Source: Alcanivorax sp. (GTDB lineage: Bacteria; Pseudomonadota; Gammaproteobacteria; Pseudomonadales; Alcanivoracaceae). From it: DNA of 64,000 bases. Location: NCBI GenBank assembly GCA_017794945.1, contig CP051239.1:2470692-2534691 (forward strand), given 5' to 3'. Positions 1 to 8,096 of this stretch are shown here, piece by piece. Made by a program: the position numbers and the translations under genes. The notes under the pieces were generated by a model. That model worked only from the letters and a program-made list of their open reading frames with translations, was not told the DNA's origin and made no database searches. Position 1 is the stretch's first letter. Every line of letters starts with the position of its first letter.

Positions 1-989
1 GTGCTCAGGTTGGTGATCGCGGAATCGAAACGGTTCTGCATGGCACCCATTTCGGAGCGCAGGCTGTCCACGTCGCTGAGCGCGGAGTCCAGGGCCGCCA
101 GCGGGTTCTCGGTGGCTACCTTGGTGGAATCGTCGGTCACGCCGCTCACTGCTTTGGCATCGGCGGCCACGGTGTAGCTGATGGTCGCGGAATCGGTGCC
201 GTCGGCCGCGGTGCCGGACAGTTCCGCTTCGTAGTAACTTACTTCACCGCCGTTTACGTTCTTCACGAAGGCGTTGCCGTCATCGTCGATCACCAGGCTG
301 TTGGTGCCGCTAGCCACGGGGGTGCCGGTCACGGTGCCCTCGGTGATGTCGGCGGCTTCCACTTCCAGATCACCGGAGGTGGTGGACGCGGTGGCCACCA
401 CGGAGTAGCTGGCGCCGTCGATTTCGATGGAATCACCGGTCGCGGGCGCTTCGGCCAGACGGGTGTTCACGTTGAAGTCGTCCAGACCCAGGGTCTCGGC
501 GTTGATTTCCTTCAGGTTCATGGTGATCTTCTCACCATCGTTGGCGCCGACCTGGATGGAGAATGCCTGATCTTCAGCCAGCACTTTCACGCCGTTGAAG
601 TTGGTTTCACCGGAGATACGGTCGATCTCGCCCAGACGCTGGGTGATTTCGTCCTGGATAGAGTTCAGATCTTCCGGAGAGTTGGTGTCGTTCTGTGCCT
701 GAACGGTCAGCTCACGGATGCGCTGCAGGTTGTCGTTCACCTGGTTGAGCGCGCCTTCAGCGGTCTGCGCCACGGAGATACCGTCGTTGGCGTTACGCTG
801 GGCTTGTGCCAGACCGGTGGTCTGGGCGGTCATGCGGTTGGCGATGGCCTGGCCGGCGGCGTCGTCGGCGGCGCTGTTGATGCGCAGGCCGGAAGACAGA
901 CGCTCCATGGAGGTCTGCAGAGCACTCTGGGATTTGCCCAGGTTCTGTTGGCCGATCATGGCCGTGATGTTGGTGTTGATAACTGACAT
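1..989 (-). CDS. fliC: Flagellin, partial (3' end outside window)
   Basis: Filament subunit exported by the flagellar type III system. The gene reads right to left from ATG at 989 and is still open at base 1, so about 329 codons are present. The N-terminal D0/D1 part begins MSVINTNITAMIGQQNL and contains the conserved SSGLRINSAADDAAGQ stretch (about residues 31-46). The middle (about 170-290) is a short Thr/Ala/Asp-rich variable domain. The last visible residues (LAALDSALSDVDSLR, then AITNLST) start the C-terminal D1/D0 helix, so only a few dozen residues are missing. A ribosome site (AAAGGA) lies just before the ATG, and a sigma-28 promoter lies about 60 bases further upstream. Confidence 0.97.
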   Translation of the reverse strand, partial: MSVINTNITAMIGQQNLGKSQSALQTSMERLSSGLRINSAADDAAGQAIANRMTAQTTGLAQAQRNANDGISVAQTAEGALNQVNDNLQRIRELTVQAQNDTNSPEDLNSIQDEITQRLGEIDRISGETNFNGVKVLAEDQAFSIQVGANDGEKITMNLKEINAETLGLDDFNVNTRLAEAPATGDSIEIDGASYSVVATASTTSGDLEVEAADITEGTVTGTPVASGTNSLVIDDDGNAFVKNVNGGEVSYYEAELSGTAADGTDSATISYTVAADAKAVSGVTDDSTKVATENPLAALDSALSDVDSLRSEMGAMQNRFDSAITNLS

Positions 990-1052
990 AGCAAATGTCC
1001 TTTTGTGATTCACCGTTTGGTTTGAGAGCAACGGCGCTGGCCGTTACACCGT

Positions 1053-1079
1053 CTTTCGGCGGATTCGCGTTTCGCTTTA
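1053..1079 (-). promoter_or_regulatory. Sigma-28 (FliA) promoter of fliC
   Basis: Read on the minus strand, TAAA at 1079-1076, a 15-base spacer, then GCCGAAAG at 1060-1053. This matches the enterobacterial FliA consensus TAAA-N15-GCCGATAA with two mismatches in the -10. The flagellin ATG is 64 bases downstream, a normal leader length. Confidence 0.8.
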
Positions 1080-1113
1080 GGGCTGGCGACAAAAAGTTTT
1101 GCCGGGCGCCTGT

Positions 1114-1140
1114 TAAAGGCCGTCCGTGCCTTGCCGATAG
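1114..1140 (+). promoter_or_regulatory. Sigma-28 promoter of the PilZ/HD-GYP gene
   Basis: TAAA at 1114-1117, 15 bases, then GCCGATAG at 1133-1140, seven of eight -10 bases matching. It points away from the fliC promoter, so the flagellin and the adjacent c-di-GMP-type protein form a divergent late-flagellar pair. The ATG at 1178 is 38 bases downstream. Confidence 0.82.
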
Positions 1141-1177
1141 AGACGGTCGTAGTAATCAAAAGGCGAGGGCCGTTGGC

Positions 1178-2866
1178 ATGACGTCGCAGGATGACGCGTT
1201 CAGCCGGGTGGAACATCCCCCGGAAATACAAGAATTACTGGAACATTTGAGCCAGCCAGGGGCGGCGTCCCTGGCGTTGGATAAGAATGGCGGTGAGCCG
1301 ATGCCGGTGGTGGTGTTCGAGGTGAACCCGGGGGAGAGCTTGCTGCTGGATATCAGCGCGATCCGGCATATCGCCGCTGATTTACGGCGCGGCGCCGGCT
1401 TTCGGTTGATGGGGCTGGCCCGCGGCGGGGTGTTACGTACGCCTTTGTTAAGCGCGGATATGTGCTTTGAGCGCGATGACAGAATGCTGTGCCGCTGCGA
1501 TTACCCACCGGAGATGGAGATTCTGCAGCGCCGGGATACCTTCCGGGCCGAGCTGCGGCTGGGCATGGAGGTGGGCGTGGTCCTGCGCGACCGGGACAGC
1601 GGCCTGTCCGCCCAGGGGGATCTGCGCGATCTGTCCTTGCAGGGCTGTCTGGTGGAGCTGTCGGCCAGTGCGATGACCGCGCTGATGTCCAATGCGGCGG
1701 TGTTCGAGCTGGAGTTGTTTTTCCCCAACGGCAGTCGTTTCGTGGTGCGTGGCAGTCCGCGTCATCAGAAGGCCGATGCGCAGCGCGGGCTGGTCAAAGT
1801 GGGGTTTCTGTTCGCCGAGCGCGGCGCCGAGGACGACCGGCGTTTGTGGTTCATGGTCCGCGAGATCGAGCGCGAGGCGGCGCGTATGGGGGGGACGTCG
1901 CGTACGCCCCTGGCGCCCTCGCAATTGTTCCAGGGCAAGAAAAACGAAGAGCACGGCACCGTGAGCCGCCGCCAGACGCACGATTACGCCACCGCGATGA
2001 CCCGCCGGCTGGCGCCCACGGCCGCCTACCTGGACAACCAGATTCTGGCGTTGCGCCAGGGCGCCATGGTGGACGCGGTGCAGCTGTCGCGGCACGCGGA
2101 CCGTCTGCTGGCGCTGCAGGACGAAGACCGTGAGGCGCTGTTGTTCGCGGTGCAGTGCCTGGATAAGGAGACACTGCTGGTGCGGCATTCTCTGGGCGTG
2201 TCGGTCCATCTGCTGGATTTCGCCAGAAGCGAGAAGATGCCCCATGAGCTGTGCAAGGCATTGGCCGCCGCCGGTCTGGTGCACGATCTGGGCAAGGCGC
2301 TGTTGCCCCGGGATCTGCTTGAGATGCAGTTCCTCAACGCCAGCCAGTACCGCTGGCTGCAGGGTCACGTGGCACTGATTACGCAGCGTTTGGATAGCTG
2401 CCGCTGGCTGGCTTCCTCGGTGGTGGAGGCGGTGGTGCGCGACGTCAACGAGCGGCTCGATGGTCACGGTTACCCCCATGGGCGCGTTGCCGACGAATTG
2501 CCGGAACTGGCGCGGCTCGCGTCGGTAGTGGACGTGTCCGACGTGATGGCGCGGGTACGCCCGGGCCGGCGCCCCTGGTCCGCGGAAGCGATTTACGATC
2601 ACCTGCACGGCTCACCCCACCAATTCGACCGCCGCTGGGTGGACCGCCACCGCGCCCATTTCGGGCGTTGGCCGGTGGGCAGCCTGGTGCGTTATCAGGG
2701 CGGATTACTGGCCTGGGTTCGGCGGCTGGACCACCAGGGCCTGCCGGTGCAGGTGCAGATTTCTCGGGGTAGCGCGTTTCCCGGCGCCGACCCCGAGCAG
2801 TTGCTGGAAGGCGGCGCGCTGGAACGGCTTGGCGAGCCGGTTTCCTCGCTGCCCGCGCCCGGCTAG
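1178..2866 (+). CDS. YcgR-like PilZ protein fused to a degenerate HD-GYP domain
   Basis: Predicted cyclic-di-GMP-responsive flagellar protein of 562 residues. The start is ATG 1178, preceded by AGGCGAGGG; an earlier in-frame codon near 995 would run over the sigma-28 promoter. An N-terminal YcgR-like region (about 30-110) leads into a PilZ domain with both c-di-GMP contacts: RxxxR (about 119-123) and DLSLQG (151-156). An HD-GYP-like domain (about 300-500) keeps VHDLGK (HD at 369-370), DGHGYP (428-433) and DVSDVMARVRPGRR, but the usual HHE metal ligands before DGxGYP read VNE, so phosphodiesterase activity is doubtful. It probably acts as a brake or effector on the motor. The fusion is unusual, since YcgR itself ends after PilZ. 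Confidence 0.85.
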   Translation: MTSQDDAFSRVEHPPEIQELLEHLSQPGAASLALDKNGGEPMPVVVFEVNPGESLLLDISAIRHIAADLRRGAGFRLMGLARGGVLRTPLLSADMCFERDDRMLCRCDYPPEMEILQRRDTFRAELRLGMEVGVVLRDRDSGLSAQGDLRDLSLQGCLVELSASAMTALMSNAAVFELELFFPNGSRFVVRGSPRHQKADAQRGLVKVGFLFAERGAEDDRRLWFMVREIEREAARMGGTSRTPLAPSQLFQGKKNEEHGTVSRRQTHDYATAMTRRLAPTAAYLDNQILALRQGAMVDAVQLSRHADRLLALQDEDREALLFAVQCLDKETLLVRHSLGVSVHLLDFARSEKMPHELCKALAAAGLVHDLGKALLPRDLLEMQFLNASQYRWLQGHVALITQRLDSCRWLASSVVEAVVRDVNERLDGHGYPHGRVADELPELARLASVVDVSDVMARVRPGRRPWSAEAIYDHLHGSPHQFDRRWVDRHRAHFGRWPVGSLVRYQGGLLAWVRRLDHQGLPVQVQISRGSAFPGADPEQLLEGGALERLGEPVSSLPAPG

Positions 2867-2875
2867 TGGCAGCGC

Positions 2876-2902
2876 TAAAGTCGTGGCGGTTCCCGCCGAT
2901 AG
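2876..2902 (+). promoter_or_regulatory. Sigma-28 promoter of fliDST
   Basis: TAAA at 2876-2879, a 15-base spacer and GCCGATAG at 2895-2902, only 10 bases after the preceding stop codon. fliD starts 91 bases downstream. Confidence 0.85.
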
Positions 2903-2992
2903 CATGAAATAGCGCTAATTGGTTGCCCTTATCCGCCGCTGCGGCGGCGCCGGGGCGCCGCACAATACGTAGGTACTTTGCAAGGAAAGAGC

Positions 2993-4345
2993 ATGGCGTC
3001 TATTTCTTCTTTGGGTATCGGTTCCGGGCTCGACCTCAACGGCCTGCTTGACCAGATGGAAGCGGCGGAGCGTCAGCAACTGACGCCGATCACCCAACAA
3101 CAGAAAAGTTATCAGGCGAAGATCTCCGCCTACGGAACGCTGGAGAATAAGCTCACCGAGTTCCGTGAGGCGGCCGCCAAGCTGAGCGACAGCCAGCGGT
3201 TCGACGCGGTGAAGAGCAGTGTCTCCGGCGACGCGTTGAGCGCCGTGGTCGGCGAAGACGCGCTACCCGGCACCCACGACATCGTGGTCAACAACAAGGC
3301 GCGCGCCTACAGCATCGCCACCCAGGGGGTGGCTGATAAAGCCGAGCCGCTGGGTGCCGGTTCGATCAGTTTCACGCTCGGCAACGGTGACGCTTTCAGC
3401 ATTGATGTGGCCGAGGAAGACAGCTCCCTGGAGGGTATCCGCGACGCCATCAACGCGGCGGGCAAGGGGGTGCAGGCCTCGCTGGTCAACGACGGCAGCG
3501 GTCAGCCGCACCGGCTGGTGCTGTCCGCCACCGACACCGGCACCGACGCGGCGATCGCCGGCGTCGACTTCGGCACTGGCGGGCTGGGCGCCACCCTGGC
3601 GGTGGACGCCGCCACCGAGGTCACCGCCGTTAATGCGTCGCTGAGCGTTAACGGTATCGACATCGAAAGCCAGAGCAATCGCGTTGAAGGCGCGGTTCAG
3701 GGCGTTACGCTCAATCTCAAGGAGGAGGGCAACGCCACCGTCTCCGTGACCCGCGACACCGCCGGTATCAAGAAAGCGGTGACCAGTTTCGTGGAGAGTT
3801 ACAACAGCCTGCAGGAAAGCATCGACAGCTTCACCAGCTACGATCAGGAAACCGGTACCAGCGGTCGCTTGCTCGGTGATACCACTCTGCGCGGCATCGA
3901 ATCCCGTATTCGTGGCGTGATGGGCGGCGTGGTGTCCGGCGGCGAATTCGGGGCGCTCTCCGATATCGGCGTGGATCTCACCATCGACGGTACCCTGGAA
4001 GTGGATGACGAAAAGATTGACGCGGTGGTGGCGGACAACCTTGGCGCGTTGGCGGATTTCTTTTCCGGCGCCGGCGAGGCACAGGGCCTGGCCGGGCAGC
4101 TTGATGCCACCCTGGGCAAGATGCTCGGTGACAGCGGCACCCTTGAGAATGCCACCAGCGGTCTGGAAGAACGCATCGAGGGCCTCGGCGAGCGCTACCT
4201 GCGCACCGAGGCACGCATCGACAGCACCATCGCCCGCTATCGCGAGCAGTTCAGCAAGCTGGATGCGATGATCGCGGAAATGAACTCCACCAGCAGCTAC
4301 CTGACCCAGCAATTCGACGCGTTGAACGCGCAGTTGAAACAGTAA
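2993..4345 (+). CDS. fliD: Flagellar filament cap protein FliD (HAP2)
   Basis: Cap at the filament tip that folds incoming flagellin. 450 residues, normal for the family. The start is ATG 2993, giving MASISSLGIGSGLDLNGLL, the typical FliD N terminus, behind an AAGGAAAG ribosome site; an in-frame TTG at 2978 is less likely. The N-terminal domain (1-100) and the C-terminal coiled coil (last 60 residues, ending SSYLTQQFDALNAQLK) are recognisable around a variable centre. It is the first gene of a run fliD-fliS-fliT-fliK and sits behind a sigma-28 promoter, as expected for a late gene. Confidence 0.95.
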   Translation: MASISSLGIGSGLDLNGLLDQMEAAERQQLTPITQQQKSYQAKISAYGTLENKLTEFREAAAKLSDSQRFDAVKSSVSGDALSAVVGEDALPGTHDIVVNNKARAYSIATQGVADKAEPLGAGSISFTLGNGDAFSIDVAEEDSSLEGIRDAINAAGKGVQASLVNDGSGQPHRLVLSATDTGTDAAIAGVDFGTGGLGATLAVDAATEVTAVNASLSVNGIDIESQSNRVEGAVQGVTLNLKEEGNATVSVTRDTAGIKKAVTSFVESYNSLQESIDSFTSYDQETGTSGRLLGDTTLRGIESRIRGVMGGVVSGGEFGALSDIGVDLTIDGTLEVDDEKIDAVVADNLGALADFFSGAGEAQGLAGQLDATLGKMLGDSGTLENATSGLEERIEGLGERYLRTEARIDSTIARYREQFSKLDAMIAEMNSTSSYLTQQFDALNAQLKQ

Positions 4346-4379
4346 GCCATGAAAAGGTAACCAGCAGAGGGCAAGACTC

Positions 4380-4805
4380 ATGACAATGACGCGTGGCGCC
4401 GCCGGGTACGCCCGGGGCGCGGGGGCCTACGCCCGGGTAGGGGTGGAAAGCGGGGTAATGTCGGCCAGCCCCCATCAATTGATCAGCCTGCTGTTCGACG
4501 GCGCCGGCACCGCCATCCGCGCGGCCGCGCTGCATATGCGCGAAGGCCAGGTGGCGGAAAAGGGCAAGGCCATTTCGAAAGCGCTGGATATCGTCAACAA
4601 CGGGTTGCTGGCGGCTCTGGACCGGGAGAAGGGCGGCGAGCTCGCCGACCGCATGGCGTCGCTGTACGACTACATCGCCCGTCTGCTGCTTAACGCCAAT
4701 CTGCGCAACGACCCGGCCAGCCTGGACGAGGCCGGCCGCTTGCTGGCGGACCTGGGTGAAGCCTGGAACCAGATCAAACCCGCCGCGCATCAGGGGGCTG
4801 AATGA
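4380..4805 (+). CDS. fliS: Flagellin export chaperone FliS
   Basis: Cytoplasmic chaperone that holds flagellin monomers before export. 141 residues. The tyrosine-containing N terminus and the family core ASPHQLISLLFDGA (about 28-41), followed by helices with ALDIVNNGLLAALD, identify it. The gene starts 34 bases after fliD and overlaps fliT by ATGA, indicating translational coupling. A second in-frame ATG at 4386 could also be used. Confidence 0.93.
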   Translation: MTMTRGAAGYARGAGAYARVGVESGVMSASPHQLISLLFDGAGTAIRAAALHMREGQVAEKGKAISKALDIVNNGLLAALDREKGGELADRMASLYDYIARLLLNANLRNDPASLDEAGRLLADLGEAWNQIKPAAHQGAE

Positions 4806-5206
4806 CCGAACTCGAATCCCGGCGCCGGGCGCTGTCGGCGGAACAGGTACTGCTGGCCTATGAAGCCCTTCTGGCGCGCTCCGGACGTATGCTGGATTGT
4901 GCGCGCCGCCATGATTGGGACGGCCTGATGGGCGAGGAGGCGCATTATCTGGTGGACGTGGAACAGCTCTCCAGCCGGGAGCAGGACACCGCTCTCGATG
5001 CGTCGCAACAGGCGCGCAAAGCGGACCTGCTGGAACGGATACTCGAGCGTGACCTGGAAATACGTCGCTGCCTGGTGGCGCGTCGGGACGAATTGGCCGG
5101 CTTGATTGGCACGACCAAGCGCAAGCGGGATCTGCGCCGTTCCTACGGCCCTCAGGAAGTGATCACCATGGACTCCGCGTTCCACCTGGACGAAGACACG
5201 CCGTGA
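4802..5206 (+). CDS. fliT: FliT-like flagellar export chaperone
   Basis: 134-residue, mostly helical protein in the usual FliT position after fliS, overlapping it by ATGA. FliT binds FliD before export and, in enterobacteria, inhibits FlhDC. Sequence similarity in this family is weak; the call rests on position, size and helical character (for example LEQVLLAYEALLARSGRML-like helices and a basic central region). The anti-FlhDC role is possible here because FlhDC is present, but it is inferred only. Confidence 0.72.
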   Translation: MTELESRRRALSAEQVLLAYEALLARSGRMLDCARRHDWDGLMGEEAHYLVDVEQLSSREQDTALDASQQARKADLLERILERDLEIRRCLVARRDELAGLIGTTKRKRDLRRSYGPQEVITMDSAFHLDEDTP

Positions 5207-6327
5207 GCGGCATCACGCCGATTCTGGATACTCTGCTGCATCAAGTGCTGGGCAAAAGGGTGGATGTGCCATTGGCCCGGCAGATCCCCGAACCGGTGCG
5301 TCCGCTCAGCCCGGCGGAAGCGCCGCCGGCGGTACGCAGTGACTCCCGTCTCGACCCGCGCACCGCCGCCCCCTTGCCCGATCTGACAGGCACGCACCAG
5401 CGTGCCCGTGCGCCGCAAACCCCAACCCCGCCGCCGGACGCGGCGAGCGGATCCACGCAAACCCATTTCAGCGCCGCCGCCCGCACCATCGCCGACATCC
5501 TTGCCCGCTACCCGGCGCCGCCTTCGGCGGTACGGCCCGCGGCGCCCCTGATGAGCGCCGCCGACGCCGAGGCCCCGACGCTGGCGAATCGCCTGCAGGC
5601 CAGTGTTGGCCAGAGCGGCCTTTTTTATGAATCCCACCTGCAAAGCTGGTACCGGGGTGAGATGAGCGGCGCGCGGCTGGCCCAGGAACCGCAGATGCGT
5701 CTCTCCCGGCCGCCGGAAACGCCGGCCGCCGGCGCCCGTGCCGAGGGCGCTAAAGGCCCGGCCCCGGCCACGGCCGCCGCTGAGGCGCCGTCGCAGGTCC
5801 GGGCGGCGGGCACGCCGGTCACCGACCGACCGGCCGCGGCCCCGGCTCCCGCCGAGGGCCGTCCGATCAACCAAGGCGAAGAGGCGCCCCGGCCCGCGCC
5901 GCGCCCCCTCTCCGACGACGCCAATCAGGCTCTGCAGGGCATCCTCCGCCATCAGCTGGAGACCCTGGCGACGCCGGTGCTGCGTTGGGAAGGGGATGTC
6001 TGGTCCGGCATTTTCATGGCTCTGGTGATCCAGGTGCCCGCCGAGGCGCCCCGCCAGGCGGGGTCCGGCGGCGACCAGGGCGAGGATGACGAGGACCCGG
6101 GTGAAGAAAGCACCTGGCGCTCCGAACTGACCGTGGAACTGGCGTCGCTGGGGCCGGTGCGGGTGCGCCTGGATCTGCGGGGCGACAATCTGAGCGTTGA
6201 TCTCGATGCTCACTCCGAGCCGGTAGCCGAACAACTGCGAATCGACAGCCCGCGCCTGAAGACCAGGCTCGAGGGTTGTGGTTTCGAGCAGGTACGACTG
6301 CGAGTAATGGGCGATGAAAGACCCTGA
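5203..6327 (+). CDS. fliK: Flagellar hook-length control protein FliK-like
   Basis: 374 residues, coupled to fliT by a 4-base overlap. The first 240 residues are Pro/Ala-rich and low complexity, as in the ruler part of FliK. The C-terminal 130 residues form the conserved Flg_hook domain: TWRSELTVELASLGPVRVRL, then LSVDLDAHSEPVAEQL and a final beta segment QVRLRVM. FliK measures the hook and switches the export gate to late substrates. Its 3' neighbour is an FlhB-type switch fragment, which fits. The domain is less Gln-rich than in enterobacterial FliK, so the exact family is not certain. Confidence 0.8.
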   Translation: MSGITPILDTLLHQVLGKRVDVPLARQIPEPVRPLSPAEAPPAVRSDSRLDPRTAAPLPDLTGTHQRARAPQTPTPPPDAASGSTQTHFSAAARTIADILARYPAPPSAVRPAAPLMSAADAEAPTLANRLQASVGQSGLFYESHLQSWYRGEMSGARLAQEPQMRLSRPPETPAAGARAEGAKGPAPATAAAEAPSQVRAAGTPVTDRPAAAPAPAEGRPINQGEEAPRPAPRPLSDDANQALQGILRHQLETLATPVLRWEGDVWSGIFMALVIQVPAEAPRQAGSGGDQGEDDEDPGEESTWRSELTVELASLGPVRVRLDLRGDNLSVDLDAHSEPVAEQLRIDSPRLKTRLEGCGFEQVRLRVMGDERP

Positions 6328-6595
6328 ATCCAACAGCCGCCGCCAGGCCGTGGCGCTGGCCTACCAGGACGGCGAAGCCCCGCGGGTACTGGCGCGCGGT
6401 TATGGTGATCTGGCCGAACGGATTATCGCCGAGGCGCGCCGCCAGGACGTATTCGTGCATGACGCGCCGGAGCTGGTGGGGTTGTTGATGCAGCTGGATT
6501 TGGACCAGCGGATACCGGTCCGCCTGTATCAGGTGATCGCCGAGCTGCTGGTCTGGTTGCAAGCGATGAACCCCGAGGACGACGGAAGGGGCTAG
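6314..6595 (+). CDS. FlhB C-terminal-like (EscU/YscU switch domain) small protein
   Basis: 93-residue soluble protein matching the cytoplasmic C-terminal half of FlhB after its autocleavage site: VALAYQDGEAPRVLARGYG, LAERIIAEARRQDVFVHDAP, then a helix to the end. The NPTH cleavage motif is absent, as it lies upstream of this region in FlhB. Stand-alone copies (FhlB/FlhX type) are known next to fliK and can partly replace the cleaved FlhB fragment. It overlaps the end of fliK by 14 bases, so the two are translated together. The full FlhB is encoded at 19572-20708. Confidence 0.85.
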   Translation: MKDPESNSRRQAVALAYQDGEAPRVLARGYGDLAERIIAEARRQDVFVHDAPELVGLLMQLDLDQRIPVRLYQVIAELLVWLQAMNPEDDGRG

Positions 6596-6853
6596 TATTA
6601 AAGTGCTAGAAAAGATGCGCAATAATTTGTGCACTGTTCGTTTTGTGAACTGATTCCTTGCCTCTTTCGGCTATTGCAATTTTTTGCCTTTAGGGGCCGG
6701 CCTCGGGCTCGGTGTTTCGGAAGGAGAGAAATGAGCCGGGTTTCTTGTGTGCTGTTTCCTCTTTTTAACTGATTGATTTTTAAGAGAAATATTATTCTTT
6801 CGTTGCCTTGAGCGCGACTTCGCAAACTGGCTTGACCTTTCATTTTTGTAATT

Positions 6854-6867
6854 GAAACGTTCGTTTC
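6854..6867. promoter_or_regulatory. Perfect 14-bp palindrome GAAACG-TT-CGTTTC
   Basis: Uninterrupted inverted repeat GAAACGTTCGTTTC, resembling LacI/GalR-family operators (compare GAAACGTTTC). It lies 17 bases before the first CRP-type site. No regulator is assigned. Confidence 0.5.
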
Positions 6868-6883
6868 GCTTTCTGTAATTGTT

Positions 6884-6899
6884 TGTGAATGCCATCACA
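6884..6899. promoter_or_regulatory. CRP/Vfr-type site 1 upstream of flhDC
   Basis: TGTGA-ATGCCA-TCACA, a perfect match to the CRP core TGTGA-N6-TCACA with A/T flanks (TT before, AAAAT after). Its centre is 30 bp from site 2, about three helical turns, so both would face the same side of the DNA. Confidence 0.75.
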
Positions 6900-6913
6900 A
6901 AATATTACTCTGG

Positions 6914-6929
6914 TGTGAGTTTGTTCACA
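6914..6929. promoter_or_regulatory. CRP/Vfr-type site 2 upstream of flhDC
   Basis: TGTGA-GTTTGT-TCACA, a second perfect core. A further half site TGTGA is at 6936-6940. The site centre is about 190 bases before the flhD start codon. In E. coli, CRP activates flhDC from a single site upstream of a long leader, so the layout is similar but doubled. Confidence 0.75.
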
Positions 6930-7110
6930 TTTAAGTGTGAGCAATTCGTGATTGTTGTGGTACGTTGCCACTACAAATTACACATACTAAGCAACTTAAA
7001 TTCCATAATAGCTAAGTAAAAAGTATTAGTTTTTTGACGGTATGAAGGGTCCGGCGCGAACAGCGCCGGGGGAGACCTCGGTCATGGGGTGCCGAAGGAG
7101 TGAAAGAGCA

Positions 7111-7416
7111 ATGAAGATCGATAGCGTCTTAGAAGAAATCCAGGATATCAATCTGACCTACCTGCTGCTGGCGCAGCGTCTTCTCAAGGAAGATTACGCC
7201 ACGGCCATGTTCCGGTTGAAGATCGACCAGGCGATGGCGGAAGTGTTGGTTTCCCTGTCCGCCAAACAGCTCAGCCAGATGGCGCGTACTAACCAGTTGC
7301 TGTTCCGTCTGCATTTCGACGACGCGGACCAGGTCACCAAGCTCACCAATAACAAGCGGGAGCAGGGGCTGGGGCAAACCCACGCGGCGTTGTTGATGGC
7401 GTCCTGCGCGAGCTGA
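7111..7416 (+). CDS. flhD: Flagellar master regulator subunit FlhD
   Basis: 101 residues starting at ATG 7111 behind GAAGGAG. FlhD forms the FlhD4C2 activator with FlhC and switches on class 2 flagellar operons with sigma-70. The family core is clear: [39 protein letters not shown] and a C-terminal HAALLMA. Earlier in-frame codons (7042, 7084) lie in the leader and are not favoured. flhC follows after 17 bases, giving a two-gene operon. Confidence 0.95.
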   Translation: MKIDSVLEEIQDINLTYLLLAQRLLKEDYATAMFRLKIDQAMAEVLVSLSAKQLSQMARTNQLLFRLHFDDADQVTKLTNNKREQGLGQTHAALLMASCAS

Positions 7417-7433
7417 TCGGGGGGAGGGGTCCA

Positions 7434-8012
7434 ATGTCCGAGAAGAGTCTGGTCGGCGAAATGCATCAGGTGCAATTGGCGATCGAGTTGATCGAGCTGG
7501 GGGCACGGCTGCAGGTGTTGGAATCGGAAACCGAGCTCAGCCGTGGCCGGTTGATCCGGCTTTACAAGGAAGTGCGCGGCATGTCGCCGCCGAAGGGGAT
7601 GCTGCCGTTTTCCACCGACTGGTTCATCACCTGGCTGCCGAACATCCATTCTTCCTTGTTCTACAGCTTTTACCGGCAGCTTACCGGCGAGCACGACTGT
7701 GGTCGTATGGAGGGCTTCGTGAAGTCCTACCGCCTGTACCTGGAGCAGATTGCTCTGGATGGTGCCGAACCGGTGTTGGGGCTGACCCGCGCCTGGACCT
7801 TGGTGCGCTTCTTTGAAAGCGAAATGTTCGAACTGTCGGAATGCACCAGCTGCCACGGTCATTTCGTTAACCACGCGCATACACCCAGTCAGGGTTTTGT
7901 GTGTGGTATTTGCCAGCCGCCGTCCCGGGCCGGCAAGACCCGCAAACGCCAGAGCGCGGTGAGTGAAGCGGGCCGACGGACCGGCGGTCGCCAACAGGCG
8001 GTGGCACCTTAA
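7434..8012 (+). CDS. flhC: Flagellar master regulator subunit FlhC
   Basis: 192 residues, the DNA-contacting subunit of FlhD4C2. The zinc site is visible as CTSCHGHFV (about 139-147) and CGICQPP (about 161-167), giving a CxxC...CxxC pair. The conserved segment [20 protein letters not shown] is present. The Arg/Lys-rich tail after the zinc site is typical of DNA-binding extensions. The start is ATG 7434, a few bases after GGGGAGGGG. It fixes this flagellar system as FlhDC-controlled rather than FleQ/FlrA-controlled, the more usual state in polar-flagellated gammaproteobacteria. Confidence 0.96.
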   Translation: MSEKSLVGEMHQVQLAIELIELGARLQVLESETELSRGRLIRLYKEVRGMSPPKGMLPFSTDWFITWLPNIHSSLFYSFYRQLTGEHDCGRMEGFVKSYRLYLEQIALDGAEPVLGLTRAWTLVRFFESEMFELSECTSCHGHFVNHAHTPSQGFVCGICQPPSRAGKTRKRQSAVSEAGRRTGGRQQAVAP

Positions 8013-8028
8013 TTTCGTAATTTTTCCC

Positions 8029-8055
8029 TCAAGCCCGACCTGCTCCTGCCGATAC
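8029..8055 (+). promoter_or_regulatory. Sigma-28 promoter of the motA operon
   Basis: TCAA at 8029-8032, 15 bases, GCCGATAC at 8048-8055. One mismatch in the -35 and two in the -10 against the FliA consensus. It lies 42 bases before the motA GTG, between flhC and motA, so motility and chemotaxis genes can be uncoupled from flhDC. Confidence 0.68.
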
Positions 8056-8096
8056 AGATGGTAATGCTATCCACGCTGTTCTGAAGGATACCGGTT

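Larger units (their letters stand above)
6596..7110 (+). promoter_or_regulatory. AT-rich control region upstream of flhDC
   Basis: 515 bases without a convincing gene, far richer in A+T than the flanks (bases 6841-6900 contain 20 G+C of 60). Weak reading frames on the minus strand have no ribosome site and encode Lys/Arg-rich noise. The region holds two perfect CRP-type sites and a 14-base palindrome (separate entries), then about 180 bases to flhD, enough for a long 5' leader like that of enterobacterial flhDC. A CATAAT hexamer near 7000 is a possible -10. Confidence 0.75.

Noticed and set aside
6598-6898. Two short frames on the minus strand in the flhDC control region
   Set aside because: No ribosome site, Lys/Arg/Asn-rich AT-driven composition; the CRP-type sites explain the region better.
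7042-7110. An extended FlhD start at 7042
   Set aside because: The extra residues are not in the family, and GAAGGAG is placed for ATG 7111.
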